Source: Ornithinimicrobium flavum (GTDB taxonomy: Bacteria; Actinomycetota; Actinomycetes; Actinomycetales; Dermatophilaceae). From it: a stretch of DNA of 64,000 nt. Positions within the stretch are counted from its first letter, which is position 1; every line of letters starts with the position of its first letter. The stretch covers positions 434,001 through 498,000 of the forward strand of contig NZ_CP038213.1 of NCBI RefSeq assembly GCF_004526345.1. Direction: 5' to 3'. Shown here one piece after another: positions 1 through 10,587 of this stretch. Below the pieces are notes generated by a model. That model did no database searches and was not told the origin of the DNA. It worked only from the letters and a program-made list of their open reading frames with translations. The position numbers and the translations under genes were made by a program.

Positions 1-3000
1 GGCGAGGTCGAAGCGTCCCGCCTGCAGGTCGGTCATGTGCACGTCGTAGGTGTCGAACCCGGCCCGGTCGAAGGCGAAGGCGGTCTCGACGTGGGAGTTG
101 ACGCCCTGCTCGCGCAGGACGGCGACCCTGGGGCGGGCCCCGAGGTTGAGGTAGGGCGCAGTGACGTCCTGGGCGGGGTCGAAGGTGGGCTCCACGTGCA
201 GGCCGGGGTCGTCGTCGGCGCCGAACGCCGCGTGCTCCTCCTCGGCGCACGCGGGGTTGTCCCGCAGGGTGCTGATGCGCCAGGACACCTCGTCCCAGGC
301 CTGGGCGAGCTCGCGCACCGGCTCGTCCAGGGAGATCTCCCCGGCGCGCACGACCACGCGGCGGGTGGAGGTGGCGACGCCCAGCTCGTGGGTGAGGTCG
401 CCCAGGCCGTGCCGGTCCAGCACCGCCAGCAGCTCGTCGACGTCGTGGCCCCGGCAGCCCAGGACGACCCCCAGCTCCTCGGAGAAGAGCGCGGCGACGC
501 CCCCGGTGACGGGGTCCGCGTAGGACAGCCCGTCCGGGACGTCGACGTCCACCCCGACGGCCCCGGCGAAGGCCATCTCGCACAGGGTGGCCCACAGGCC
601 GCCGTCGCTGCGGTCGTGGTAGGCGGTGAGCAGGCCGCGACCCCGCAGCTCGGCGAGCGCGGCGGTGAGCTGGGCGAGGTGGGAGGGGTCGTCCAGGTCG
701 GGCACGGTCCCACCGAACTCCCCGCGGACCTGGGCCAGGATCGACCCGCCGAGCCGGTCGCGACCGGCGCCGAGGTCGACGAGCACCAGCGCGTCCCGCG
801 CCCGCACCTGCGGGGTGAGGGTGCCGCGGACGTCCGGCAGGGACGCGAAGGCCGAGACGACGAGGGAGACGGGCGAGACGACCTGCCTGGCCAGGCCGTC
901 CTGCGTCCACGTCGTCCGCATCGACAGCGAGTCCTTGCCGACGGGGACGCCGATCCCGAGCGCCGGGCACAGCTCGGTGGCGACGGCCTGCACGGTGTCG
1001 TAGAGCGCGGCGTCCTCCCCGTCCTCGCCGCAGGCGGCCATCCAGTTGAGGGAGAGCTTCACCTCGCGCAGGTCGGCCACGGGTGCGGCGAGGAGGTTGG
1101 TGAGCGCCTCGCCGACGGCCATCCGTCCCGAGGCCGGGGCGTCGACCGAGGCGAGCGGCGTGCGCTCGCCCGACGACATCGCCTGGCCCGCCAGCCCCAC
1201 GTGGTCGCTGAGCGTCACGGCCACGTCGGAGACCGGGACCTGCCAGGGGCCGACCATCTGGTCGCGGTGGGAGAGGCCGCCGACGGTGCGGTCGCCGATG
1301 GTCACGAGGAAGCGCTTGGAGGCCACGCTGGGGTGGCGCAGGACGGCGTATGCGGTGTCCCGCAGGGTCTCCCGCCCGTCCGCGTGCAGGTCCAGCTCCT
1401 CGGTGGAGCGCCGGACCCGGCGCACGTCGCGCACCATCCGGGGCGGCTTGCCGAGGAGGACCTCCATCGGCATGTCGACGGCCCGGGCGTCCTCGGACAC
1501 TCCGGTGAGGACCAGCCGACCGTCGGCGTGGGCGACGCCGACCACGGCGTAGGGGCACCGCTCCCGCTCGCACAGCGCGCCGAACGCCTCGAGGGAGGCC
1601 GGGTCGAGCGCGAGCACGTAGCGCTCCTGGCTCTCGTTGCTCCAGATCTCCTTGGGGGACAGCCCGGACTCCTCGAGCGGGACGGAGCCGAGCTCGAAGC
1701 GCGCTCCCAGGCCGGCGTCGTCCACGAGCTCGGGAAAGGCGTTGGACAGCCCGCCCGCCCCCACGTCGTGCAGGGCCAGGACGGGGTTGTCCTCCCCGAG
1801 GGCCGCGCAGTGGTTGATGACCTCCTGCGCCCGGCGCTGCATCTCGGGGTTGCCCCGTTGCACCGAGTCGAAGTCGAGGTCCTCGGCGTTGGCCCCCGAG
1901 GCCATGGAGGAGGCGGCCCCTCCGCCCAGGCCGATCCGCATACCCGGTCCTCCGAGCTGGACGAGGAGGGTGCCCGCGGGGAAGCGGACCTTCTCGGTCT
2001 GCGAGGCGCTGATCGACCCCAGGCCCCCGGCGCTCATGATCGGCTTGTGGTAGCCGCGCCGCACCCCGTCGACGGTCTGCTCGTAGACCCGGAAGAAGCC
2101 CCCCAGCGCCGGGCGGCCGAACTCGTTGTTGAAGGCGGCGGCGCCGACCGGGCCCTCGGTCATGATCTCCAGGGGCGTGGCGAGGTGCGCCGGAGCGCCG
2201 TAGTCCTCCGCCTCCCAGGGCTCGGAGGTGCCGGGCAGGCGCAGGTGGGAGACGACGAAGCCGGTGAGCCCGGCCTTGGGGGCCGACCCCCGGCCAGTCG
2301 CCCCCTCGTCCCGGATCTCACCGCCCGCGCCCGTGGCCGCTCCCGGGAAGGGTGAGATCGCCGTCGGGTGGTTGTGGGTCTCCACCTTCATCAGGACGTG
2401 GACCTCCTCCTCCGCGGCGGCGTAGCGGGTGGGGCCGGCCAGCGCGGCGGGCCCGTGCCGGCGGCCCTCGGGCGCCCAGCGCGTCACCGTGCCGCCCCGC
2501 ATGACGGAGGCGTTGTCCTTGTAGGCGACGACCGTGCCCTGGGGGCTGGCCTGCTCGGTGTGCCGGATCATGGCGAAGAGCGAGCGCTCCTGCGGCTCCC
2601 CGTCGACGATGAAGTCGGCGTTGAAGATCTTGTGGCGGCAGTGCTCGGAGTTGGCCTGGGCGAACATCGTCAGCTCGACGTCGGTCGGGTTGCGCCCCAG
2701 CGCGGTGAAGGCCTCGACGAGGTAGTCGATCTCGTCCTCGGCCAGGGCCAGTCCCCAGGACCGGTCGGCCTCCACGAGCGCCGCGCGACCCCGGCCCAGG
2801 ACGTCGACGTGCTCCATCGGGGCTGCCTCGCGCTCGGCGAAGAGGGCCGCGGCGTCCTCCTGCGACGGCAGCGCCGACTCGGTCATCCGGTCGTGCAGCA
2901 CCGCCGCGCAGGCGACCCACTGCGCCTGCGTGAGGTCGTCGGGCCCCTCGAGGTCGAGGGTGTACTCAGTGACGCGCTCCACCCGACGGATGTCGATCCC

Positions 3001-3333
3001 GCAGTTGTGGACGATGTCGGTCGCCTTGCTGGCCCACGGGGAGATGGTGCCCAGCCGGGGCGCGACGACGACCATCGCCTCGGCCCGGGTGAGGGGGCCG
3101 TCCGGGCGCGGCATGCGACCGTAGGGCTCGCCGTAGTCGAGGATCGCGCCGAGCGTGCCGGTGGTCGCCTCGTCCAGCGTCTCGTCGGAGGCGACCCAGT
3201 GCACATGACGGGCCGCGACACCCGTGACCCGGGGGACCACCTCCCGCAGCCGGCGCAGGAGCGCGGCGGTGCGGAAGTCGGACAGGGCGGAACCGCCGGG
3301 GAAGGCGGTCAGCCGGTAGTCGGGCACGACCAT
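1..3333 (-). CDS. purL: phosphoribosylformylglycinamidine synthase, long form (3' end outside window)
   Basis: Converts FGAR to FGAM with ATP and glutamine, the fourth step of de novo purine synthesis, in the cytosol. From the ATG at 3333 there is no stop for 1,111 codons and the gene leaves the window on the left. The catalytic-domain motif [17 protein letters not shown] lies near residue 225. The opening of the C-terminal glutaminase domain ([11 protein letters not shown]) is readable at about 85-120, so only part of that last domain is missing. This is the long E. coli-type enzyme (about 1,300 residues in the family), not the PurS/PurQ/PurL three-chain form of many Actinobacteria. It starts 3 nt after the purD-purC stop, so it is the second gene of a minus-strand purine operon. 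The assignment is certain. Confidence 0.97.
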   Translation of the reverse strand, partial: MVVPDYRLTAFPGGSALSDFRTAALLRRLREVVPRVTGVAARHVHWVASDETLDEATTGTLGAILDYGEPYGRMPRPDGPLTRAEAMVVVAPRLGTISPWASKATDIVHNCGIDIRRVERVTEYTLDLEGPDDLTQAQWVACAAVLHDRMTESALPSQEDAAALFAEREAAPMEHVDVLGRGRAALVEADRSWGLALAEDEIDYLVEAFTALGRNPTDVELTMFAQANSEHCRHKIFNADFIVDGEPQERSLFAMIRHTEQASPQGTVVAYKDNASVMRGGTVTRWAPEGRRHGPAALAGPTRYAAAEEEVHVLMKVETHNHPTAISPFPGAATGAGGEIRDEGATGRGSAPKAGLTGFVVSHLRLPGTSEPWEAEDYGAPAHLATPLEIMTEGPVGAAAFNNEFGRPALGGFFRVYEQTVDGVRRGYHKPIMSAGGLGSISASQTEKVRFPAGTLLVQLGGPGMRIGLGGGAASSMASGANAEDLDFDSVQRGNPEMQRRAQEVINHCAALGEDNPVLALHDVGAGGLSNAFPELVDDAGLGARFELGSVPLEESGLSPKEIWSNESQERYVLALDPASLEAFGALCERERCPYAVVGVAHADGRLVLTGVSEDARAVDMPMEVLLGKPPRMVRDVRRVRRSTEELDLHADGRETLRDTAYAVLRHPSVASKRFLVTIGDRTVGGLSHRDQMVGPWQVPVSDVAVTLSDHVGLAGQAMSSGERTPLASVDAPASGRMAVGEALTNLLAAPVADLREVKLSLNWMAACGEDGEDAALYDTVQAVATELCPALGIGVPVGKDSLSMRTTWTQDGLARQVVSPVSLVVSAFASLPDVRGTLTPQVRARDALVLVDLGAGRDRLGGSILAQVRGEFGGTVPDLDDPSHLAQLTAALAELRGRGLLTAYHDRSDGGLWATLCEMAFAGAVGVDVDVPDGLSYADPVTGGVAALFSEELGVVLGCRGHDVDELLAVLDRHGLGDLTHELGVATSTRRVVVRAGEISLDEPVRELAQAWDEVSWRISTLRDNPACAEEEHAAFGADDDPGLHVEPTFDPAQDVTAPYLNLGARPRVAVLREQGVNSHVETAFAFDRAGFDTYDVHMTDLQAGRFDLA

Positions 3334-3336
3334 GGC

Positions 3337-5649
3337 TCAGGACTCCTGCACGTCGGGGGAGGGGAGGAACGGGGTGCCCGTGAGCGTCTCGTACGCCTCG
3401 ACGTAGCGCGCCCGGGTGAGCTCGACCACCTCGGGCGGCAGGGCCGGCGGCGGCGTGTCGGAGGCGCGGTCCCACCCGCTCGCCGGGGAGGTCAGCCAGT
3501 CCCGCAGCACCTGCTTGTCGTATGACGTCTGCGTGCGCCCGGGCGCCCACTCGCCCGCCCGCCAGAAGCGCGAGGAGTCCGGGGTGAGCACCTCGTCGGC
3601 GAGGACGACGTCGACCACGTCGGGATCCACGGCGGCCCAGTCGATCTCGTCCTCCAGCGCCTCCTGGGTGCTGAGGCCGAGGGCGGTCGCCAGCTGCTGG
3701 GGGTCGACGCCGAACTCCACCTTGGTGTCGGCGATGAGGATGCCCCGGTCGGCCGCGATGTCGTTGCCCCGCACCAGGATCGCGACGGTGAGGTCGCGCA
3801 GGCGGGCCGCCAGCCGGGGGCCCACGAGATGCTCCACCTCCCCGAACGTGATCGGCTCGTCGTGCTCGCCGACCGCGGCCTTGGTGCTCGGGGTGAAGAT
3901 CGGCTCGGGGAGTCTCGACCCGTCGACGAGGCCCGCGGGGAGAGGGACCCCGGAGACGGTGCCGGACGCGGCATACTCCGCCAGGCCGCCGCCGGTGAGG
4001 TAGGCGCGGGCGACGCACTCCACGGGCAGCATCCGCAGTCGCTTCACGGAGACGGCGCGGCCCGCGACCGCGGCCGGCACGTCCGTCGACATGACGTGGT
4101 GCGGCGCGAGGTCGGCCAGCTGGTCGAACCACCACAGGGACAGCTGGGTGAGGACGGCGCCCTTGTCGGGGATCGGGGTGTCGAGGACGTGGTCGTAGGC
4201 GCTGATCCGGTCGGAGGCGACGAGCAGCAGCCGGCTGTCGTCGCGGCGACCGGTGCCGGGGTCGAGCGGAGCGTAGAGGCCGCGCACCTTGCCCACGTGC
4301 ACGAGCTCGTGGCCCGGGAGCTCGACGGGGGCGTCGACGGGCGAGCGGGGGTCCGGCGTGGTGGCGCGGGGAACGGTGATCTGCCCCTGCTCGGCGGCGC
4401 GTGCGACGTCGGTGCGGAAGAAGGATCCGTCGAGGGAGATCCGGTGCACAGCGGCGTAGGCGCGGACCCGGGCCTCGGCGAGGTCGCGCCCCAGGGCGAC
4501 GACGCTCAGCACCCGCCCCCCGGCGGAGACCAGAGTGCCGTCGACCCCCCGGGTGCCCGCGTGCAGGACGTGGACGCCCTCGACCGCCGCCGCCCGGTCC
4601 AGGCCCGTGACGGGGTCCCCGGTGCGCGGGGCGGAGGGGTAGCCGTCGGCGGCGACGACCACGGTGACGCTCGCCTGCGAGGACCACCGCAGCGGGGGCA
4701 GCTGCGCCAGCCGGCCCTGGGCCGCGGCCAGGAGCACCCCGGCCAGGGGGGTCTCCAGGCGGGCGAGGACCGACTGCGTCTCCGGGTCGCCGAACCGGGC
4801 GTTGAACTCGATGACGCGGGGCCCGGCCGCGGTCAGGGCGAGCCCGACGTAGAGGACCCCGGTGAAGGGCGTGCCGCGACGGGCCATCTCCTCGACCGTC
4901 GGTCGCGCGACCCGGTCCACGACCTGGTCGACCAGGTCGGGGGCCTCGTGCTCCAGCCAGGGCAGGGGGCTGTAGGCGCCCATCCCTCCGGTGTTGGGGC
5001 CGGAGTCCCCGTCCCCGACCCGCTTGAAGTCCTGCGCCGGCGCCAGCGGGACCACGGTCGACCCGTCGGCCAGGCAGAAGAGCGAGACCTCCGGGCCGTC
5101 CAGGTAGTCCTCGACCACGACCCGGCCGCCGTCACGGGCCAGGCAGGAGAGGGCGTGCTCGGTCGCCGCCTCCCGGTCCGCGGTGACCACGACCCCCTTG
5201 CCGGCGGCCAGCCCGTCCTCCTTGACGACGTACGGGGCGCCCGTGGCCGCGAGGGCCGCCTCCACCTCCTGCGGCGTGGTGCACACGTGGCACGCCGCGG
5301 TCGGGACATTGGCGGCGGCCATGACCTCCTTGGCGAAGGCCTTGCTCCCCTCCAGCCGGGCCGCGGCGGCCGTCGGCCCGAAGCACGGGACGCCGGCCTC
5401 CAGCAGGGCGTCGGCGACACCGGCCACGAGCGGCGCCTCCGGCCCCACGACCACGAGGTCCACCTGCTCCCGCCGGGCGATCCCGACGACCGCGGCCGGG
5501 TCCGTGGGGTCTCCCGGCAGGCAGCGGGTCAGCTGGGCGAGACCGGGGTTGCCGGGCAGGGCCAGGATCTCCGAGACGTCCGGATCGAGGGACAGGGCCC
5601 GCGCCAGGGCGTGCTCACGGGCGCCGGAGCCGAGCAGCAGGACCTTCAC
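3337..5649 (-). CDS. purD-purC: bifunctional PurD-PurC fusion: GAR synthetase / SAICAR synthase
   Basis: One 770-residue frame carries two purine enzymes. Residues 1 to about 420 are phosphoribosylamine-glycine ligase: N-terminal VLLLGSGAREHAL, ATP-grasp motifs VVKEDGLAAGKGVVV and IEFNARFGDPETQ. A short Pro/Thr-rich linker follows. From about residue 445 to the end is SAICAR synthase: VGKVRGLY, SDRISAYDHVLDTPIPDKG, ECVARAYLTGGG and DTKVEFG. PurD makes GAR (step 2) and PurC adds aspartate to CAIR (step 8), so the fused activities are not consecutive. The GTG at 5649 was chosen because it gives the standard PurD N-terminus; the open frame continues further upstream without homology. The stop is 3 nt from purL. 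No frame break occurs between the two halves, so the fusion is real as read. Confidence 0.93.
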   Translation of the reverse strand: MKVLLLGSGAREHALARALSLDPDVSEILALPGNPGLAQLTRCLPGDPTDPAAVVGIARREQVDLVVVGPEAPLVAGVADALLEAGVPCFGPTAAAARLEGSKAFAKEVMAAANVPTAACHVCTTPQEVEAALAATGAPYVVKEDGLAAGKGVVVTADREAATEHALSCLARDGGRVVVEDYLDGPEVSLFCLADGSTVVPLAPAQDFKRVGDGDSGPNTGGMGAYSPLPWLEHEAPDLVDQVVDRVARPTVEEMARRGTPFTGVLYVGLALTAAGPRVIEFNARFGDPETQSVLARLETPLAGVLLAAAQGRLAQLPPLRWSSQASVTVVVAADGYPSAPRTGDPVTGLDRAAAVEGVHVLHAGTRGVDGTLVSAGGRVLSVVALGRDLAEARVRAYAAVHRISLDGSFFRTDVARAAEQGQITVPRATTPDPRSPVDAPVELPGHELVHVGKVRGLYAPLDPGTGRRDDSRLLLVASDRISAYDHVLDTPIPDKGAVLTQLSLWWFDQLADLAPHHVMSTDVPAAVAGRAVSVKRLRMLPVECVARAYLTGGGLAEYAASGTVSGVPLPAGLVDGSRLPEPIFTPSTKAAVGEHDEPITFGEVEHLVGPRLAARLRDLTVAILVRGNDIAADRGILIADTKVEFGVDPQQLATALGLSTQEALEDEIDWAAVDPDVVDVVLADEVLTPDSSRFWRAGEWAPGRTQTSYDKQVLRDWLTSPASGWDRASDTPPPALPPEVVELTRARYVEAYETLTGTPFLPSPDVQES

Positions 5650-5685
5650 CCGACCGAGCCTACCCAGGCCGACGGGGGCATAAGT

Positions 5686-5730
5686 GTGGCCCTCCTGGGA
5701 GGCAGGGGGGGTATCTCCCAGGAGGGCCAC
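5686..5730 (-). promoter_or_regulatory. 16-bp perfect hairpin in the purD leader
   Basis: Arms 5686-5701 (GTGGCCCTCCTGGGAG) and 5715-5730 pair perfectly across a 13-nt loop, 36 nt upstream of the purD start. There is no T-run on either side. It could be a leader hairpin, an operator or a terminator for convergent transcription. I see no purine riboswitch core. The rest of the 5650-5898 intergenic region shows nothing else I can name. Confidence 0.5.
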
Positions 5731-5898
5731 GATGCAGGGCAGGGTCTGCGGGGGCTCATGGGGGGGCATTGCTCCCGCGACTCGCACATCCCTGCGCCGG
5801 CGAACCGGCAGTTCCCACAGTGACACACCTGCCCGCGTCTTGTCATCCTGAGCGCTGGCGGGTTGCCGCCACTGTCGCCCATCCGTCAGGATCGGGGG

Positions 5899-6927
5899 GT
5901 GATCACCGGTCCCGAGCCGAGCAACATCCAGGCGACCCGGCAGACGTTCGGGCTCAGCTACGAGGACTTCGTGGGGCGGTTCTACCGCGCCGCGGTCCCC
6001 CTGGGCGTGCCGACGCGGGAGGGCCTGAGGGAGTCGGGCTACTCCGACGAGGACATCACCGTCGCCACCTCGGAGCTGGTGGCACGAGGGTTCCTCACGA
6101 CCGGCGACGACCCCGACTCCTGGGCGGTCGTCCCGCCCCGCGCCGCGTTCAGCGCCTACGCCGCGGAGATGGAGCACCGCATGAACCTCACCAGGGCGAC
6201 GATGGGCCCGATGGAGCTGATGTGGCGCCGGTCCCTCGGCCGGCGTCGGGTGACGGAGATGCCCACCGACATCGACCTGCTGGTCGACGTCGACGACATC
6301 GTCCAGCGGGTGCTGACCCTGCACCAGAGCGCGACCACGCGTCTGTGGTGGGCGGTGGACGGCTCCGCCGCCGCGCGCTCGTTGCTGCACCGGGCGATGG
6401 ACGAGCCGGGGCTGCTCGAGGTAGGGGCCCACGTCGAGCGCCGGCTCATGATGGACACCTCGCTGCTGCAGGACGAGGCGGCCCTGGCCCACCTGCACCG
6501 GTGCCGCGGGGCCGGGCACGAGGTGAGGATGGGCAACGGCATCCCCTTCTCCATGGTCGTCGGGGACGACACCGCCCTGGTCGACCTGTCCGCCTTCGAC
6601 GAGCTAGGCCAGGGGTCCTTCGTGGCCAGGCTGGCGCCGGCGGTGAGCGCCGTCAGCCGGCTGGCCGAGGAGATCTTCACGCTGTCCACCCCCTACGGGG
6701 AGACGGTGGAGGCGCTGGCCGCCGACGGGTCGGCCCCGCCGCTGGACGAGCGTGACCGACGGATCCTCGCCCTGCTCACGGTCGGGGCCTCCGACCAGGT
6801 CGCCGCCCGTCAGCTCGGGGTGTCCGTCCGCACGGTGGAGCGCAGGGTGCGCTACCTCATGGAGCACCTGGGGGCCGCGACCCGCTTCCAGGCCGGGGTG
6901 CAGGCGGTGCGCCGGGGCTGGGTCTGA
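5899..6927 (+). CDS. LuxR-type HTH transcriptional regulator with TrmB-like N-terminal region
   Basis: A 342-residue DNA-binding regulator. The C-terminal 60 residues form a LuxR/GerE HTH: RRILALLTVGASDQVAARQL, then VRTVERRVRYLMEHLG. The first 90 residues (beginning QTFGLSYEDFVGRFYRA) look like a winged-helix segment, and the middle is a sensor-like region with no motif I recognise. I chose the GTG at 5899, which follows a G-rich stretch; an upstream TTG at 5863 is possible. It stands alone on the plus strand, divergent from the purine operon, so the 5650-5898 gap may hold both promoters. Target genes cannot be read from the sequence. Confidence 0.75.
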   Translation: MITGPEPSNIQATRQTFGLSYEDFVGRFYRAAVPLGVPTREGLRESGYSDEDITVATSELVARGFLTTGDDPDSWAVVPPRAAFSAYAAEMEHRMNLTRATMGPMELMWRRSLGRRRVTEMPTDIDLLVDVDDIVQRVLTLHQSATTRLWWAVDGSAAARSLLHRAMDEPGLLEVGAHVERRLMMDTSLLQDEAALAHLHRCRGAGHEVRMGNGIPFSMVVGDDTALVDLSAFDELGQGSFVARLAPAVSAVSRLAEEIFTLSTPYGETVEALAADGSAPPLDERDRRILALLTVGASDQVAARQLGVSVRTVERRVRYLMEHLGAATRFQAGVQAVRRGWV

Positions 6928-7010
6928 GCCCGGACGCGGGATAGCATGAGGCCTTTGCGGGGGCGCGGGTGCAGGGCCGTGCCCGGACCCGGACGAACGG
7001 AAGGTGGCCG

Positions 7011-9245
7011 ATGACCGCGACCACGAGCGAGCTCGTCGCTGCCGAGATCGCGGCTGAGCAGGCGCACGTGGACAGGGTCTACGGCGAGCTCGCCAAGGCG
7101 GCGGAACGGGTGGAGCTGGTGCACGCCGAGGGGATGGCCCGGGGGCAGACGGACCGTCGTGGCACCGGTGACCCCCGGGAGGAGGAACTGGCCGGCCTCT
7201 TCGAGCGGGACGCGCTGGTCTTCACCGCGAGCAAGCGGCGCGCCTCGCTCCAGCACCAGCACGAGGGTCTGGTCTTCGGACGTCTCGACCTGGACCACGA
7301 GCGCCCCGACGCCGACGGCGAGACCCGGGAGGTGCGCTACGTCGGCCGGCTCGGGGTGCGCGACGACGACTACGAGCCGTTGGTCGTGGACTGGCGGGCC
7401 CCCGCGGCCGCGCCGTTCTACCGCGCCACCCCCGTGGACCCCCAGGGCGTGGTCCGCCGCCGGGTCCTGCGGTGCCGCGGCGAGGAGGTCGTCGGGGTCG
7501 AGGACGACCTCATGGTCACCGAGGCCCCGGACGACCTGGTCGTGGTGGGGGACGGCGCCCTCATGGCGGCCCTCACCCGTAGCCGGGGTGCCGCCCCGCA
7601 TGCGGGACATCGTCGCCACGATCCAGCAGCACCAGGACGAGGCGATCCGCGCCCCCGCCCGCGGGATCACCGAGATCACGGGTGGCCCCGGCACCGGCAA
7701 GACCGTCGTGGCGCTGCACCGGGCCGCCTACCTCCTCTACTCCGACCGACGTCGTTTCGAGGGCGGCGGGGTGCTGGTCGTCGGCCCCTCGGCCGCCTAC
7801 ACCGCATACATCGAGCGGGTCCTGCCCTCCCTGGGGGAGGACTCGGTGGTGCTGCGCTCGGTCGGGGACGTCGTCGGCGGCCTCACCGCCACGCGGCTGG
7901 ACGCGCCCGAGGCGGCGGCCCTCAAGGGCAGCCTGCGGATCCGCCAGCTGCTGTCCGCGCTGGTGCGCGAGCCGGCCCCGGGGGCTCCCACCCTGCTGCG
8001 CGTCTTCGTGCAGGGCCACGCGGTCCGGCTCGAGGCGGCCGACCTCGAGCGCGCCCGCCGGCAGGTCCTCCGGCACCACCACCGCAACGCCGGGTATGAC
8101 GCCGCCGTCGCGGCGCTGGCCCAGCTCGCCTGGGAGCAGGTCCGGCAGGGGGAGCGGGAGGAGTTCGTCGACCGGTTCACCGACTCCGGCGACGTCGAGG
8201 CCTTCATGCGCGAGTGGTGGCGGCCCGTCGACCCCCGCGACATGCTGCTCTGGCTCGCCGACGAGGCGATGGTGCGCCGGCTGGGGGCCGATGCCCGGAC
8301 GGCCCGGATCGTCGCGGACTCCTACCGGGAGGCGCTGCGCACCGGCACCTGGAGCGTGGCCGACGTGGCGCTCGTCGACGACCTGCAGGCCCGCCTCGGG
8401 CCGATGGTGGACCTGCCCAGCGAGGAGCGCGGTTTCTACGAGATCGAGGAGCTCGACGACGCCTCGCAGTACGGCGTCGCGGCGCTCCGCGTGGGATCGG
8501 CCGGGGACGGGGACGTGACCGCGGTCGGCGACCACACGCACCTGGGTGACGCCCGGGCCGCGGAGCGTCTGTCGCACGACCCTCGGGAGCGGCTCCTGGC
8601 CGGTCGCGTCACCCCGGCCGAGGAGTACGCGCACGTCCTGGTCGACGAGGCGCAGGACCTCTCCCCGATGCAGTGGCGCATGCTCGGCCGCCGGGGCCGG
8701 TGGGCCTCGTGGACGGTGGTCGGTGACCTCGCCCAGGCCTCGTGGGACGACCTGGAGGAGGCGGCCCAGGCGCGGGAGGAGGCCTTCGGCGGTGCGCCCC
8801 GGCAGGCCTTCCACATGGACACCAACTACCGCAACGCCCGGGAGATCTTCGACCTGGCCGCGCGGATGATCCGCGAGCACGTCCCGGACGCCGACATCCC
8901 GCCGCGGTCCGCGAGACCGGGATCGAGCCGGTCGAGGCCGCCGTGCCTGCCGGGGACCTCGTGGCCGGGGTCGCCGACGAGCTCGACCGGCTGCTGCCGG
9001 AGGTGGAGGGGCAGGTGGCGGTCGTCGCGCCGTGGTCCTGGCACCGGCGGCTCGCCCCGGTGCTGGACGGCCGGCCCGACCGCGTGCTGATCATCGACCC
9101 CCTGTCGACCAAGGGGCTGGAGTACGACGCGACGGTCGTCGTCGACCCCGCCGCGATCGTGGCCGAGTCGCCCGGCGGGGTGCGGGCCCTGTACGTCGTG
9201 CTGACGCGCGCCGCGCACCGCACCTCGATCCTGCGCCCGGTCTGA
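7011..9245 (+). CDS. helD: HelD/HelR-like RNA polymerase-associated UvrD-family ATPase (two frameshifts)
   Basis: HelD-family proteins are superfamily-1 ATPases that bind RNA polymerase and release stalled complexes; actinobacterial members can affect rifampicin tolerance. The ATG at 7011 follows GGAAGGTGG. An N-terminal helical arm (about residues 1-60) is followed by Walker A GGPGTGKTVVALHRA near 7680, Walker B LVDEAQDLSPMQWRML near 8640, and C-terminal STKGLEYDATVVV near 9110. The protein needs three reading frames: a +1 shift inside 7590-7600 (gtgccgccccgca) and a -1 shift near 8896-8906 (cccgccgcggtcc). Corrected length is about 744 residues, normal for the family. Both breaks are one base in GC runs and everything else is intact, so a sequence error is more likely than a pseudogene, but decay cannot be excluded. 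Confidence 0.82.
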
Positions 9246-9256
9246 GGCGCCCGCCC

Positions 9257-10473
9257 GTGGCGCGTCACCGGGTCGGGTACGCGGGGCGTCGTGCCCTCCC
9301 CGCGGTCGTGGCGCTCCTCGCTCTGGCGCTCGCGGGGTGCGTCCCGTCGGGCGGGGGCGGCGCGGTGCCCCCCGCGCCCACCGCGGCCGGTCCCGGGCCC
9401 GCTCCGGCGGACCAGGATCCCGAACGGCGGATGCATCCTCGACCGGTGCGGAGAGGTCGGCCGACGGAAAGAGCGACGGCAGGCGGACCGCATACCCCGA
9501 GGACACCGGCGGCGTCCCGCCGGCGGAAGGCCGGGCGCAGGTGGTCTTCACCGGTGACCTCATGCTGGCCCGCAGCGTCGGCGAGCTGGTCCTGGCCGAG
9601 GGTCCGGCGGCGCCGTGGGAGGGGGTGGCCGAGGTGCTCGCGGGGGCGGACCTGCGCGTCGGCAACCTCGAGACGACCGTCGGGGCTGCGGGCGAGGCGG
9701 AGGACAAGGCCTACACCTTCCGGGCGCCCGCGGAGGCGGTCGACGCCCTCGTGGCAGGCGGGTTGGACGTGCTCAGCCTGGCCAACAACCACGCCTACGA
9801 CTTCGGTGCCGAGGGCCTGCTGGAGACGCTGCGTCTGGTGCGCGGGGCAGGGATCCGGACCGTCGGGGCGGGAGCCGACGCCGAGGCCGCACACGCCCCG
9901 GTGGTGGTGGTGGAGGGGGTCGAGCTGGGCTTCCTCGGCTACGTGGACGCGCCGGACGACTGGTCCGGCTACGCGAACCGGGCCTGGGCGGCCACCGCCG
10001 GCTCGCCCGGCGTCGCCTGGGCCGACCCGGCCGCCGTCGCCGCCGACGTGGCGGCCCTCGCGCCGGAGCTGGACCACGTCGTCGTCCTCCTGCACGCCGG
10101 GACCGAGGGCAGCGGGGAGCCGGACCCGGTCCAGGTGGCTGCGGTCCAGGCGGCCCTGGACGCCGGGGCGAGCGCGGTCGTCGGCGCCCACCCGCACGTC
10201 CTGCAGGGGTGGTCCCTGCAGGAGGGACGGCTCGTGGCCTGGTCGCTGGGCAACACGGTCTTCGACGGGTTCGAGGATCCGCTGAGCAGGGAGGCCGGCC
10301 TGCTGGTGGTGACCTTCACGGGCCGGGCGGTCGAGGAGGCGCGCCTGGTCCCAGCCCTCGTCGACGAGCGAGGGCTGCCCACGGCTCTCGACCCCTCCGA
10401 GGCGCCCGGCCGGGCGATCCTGCAGCGGGTGGACGCGCTCCCGGTGCCCGAGCTCACCGGTGGGGACGGGTGA
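9257..10473 (+). CDS. CapA-family metallophosphatase-like lipoprotein (one frameshift)
   Basis: A CapA/PgsA-type protein (calcineurin-like phosphoesterase fold), exported and probably lipid-anchored. The GTG at 9257 opens a signal peptide ending in the lipobox ALALAGC. The CapA domain reads VVFTGDLMLARSV, NLETTVG, LSLANNHAYDFG, VGAHPHVLQGW and SLGNTVFDGF. Signal peptide and domain are in different frames; a one-base loss around 9409-9430, in a low-complexity linker, joins them and gives 405 residues. CapA proteins are known from poly-gamma-glutamate synthesis, but no capB/capC is nearby, so the substrate is unknown. It lies 11 nt downstream of the helD-like gene, possibly in one transcript. 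Confidence 0.78.
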
Positions 10474-10587
10474 GCGCGCGGGAGGGGACGGAGGGCCGGG
10501 AGGCCACCCCCGACTGCCCGGCGCACCCGCCCCGGCCCTGTGGATCGGACGCACCCGGTGTCGGTCGAGGCGGTTAGGGTCGGTCCT

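Noticed and set aside
37..2355. Long plus-strand open frame (772 codons) antisense to purL
   Set aside because: Low-complexity Gly/Val/Asp/Arg product typical of the reverse frame of a GC-rich gene; purL on the other strand is certain.
3829..5823. Long plus-strand open frame opposite purD-purC
   Set aside because: Shadow of the fusion gene; no recognisable domain or start signal.
10474..10587. Possible SRP RNA upstream of dnaX
   Set aside because: Actinobacteria often have it there, but no GGAA/GGAG tetraloop-type conserved core is visible in these 114 bases.
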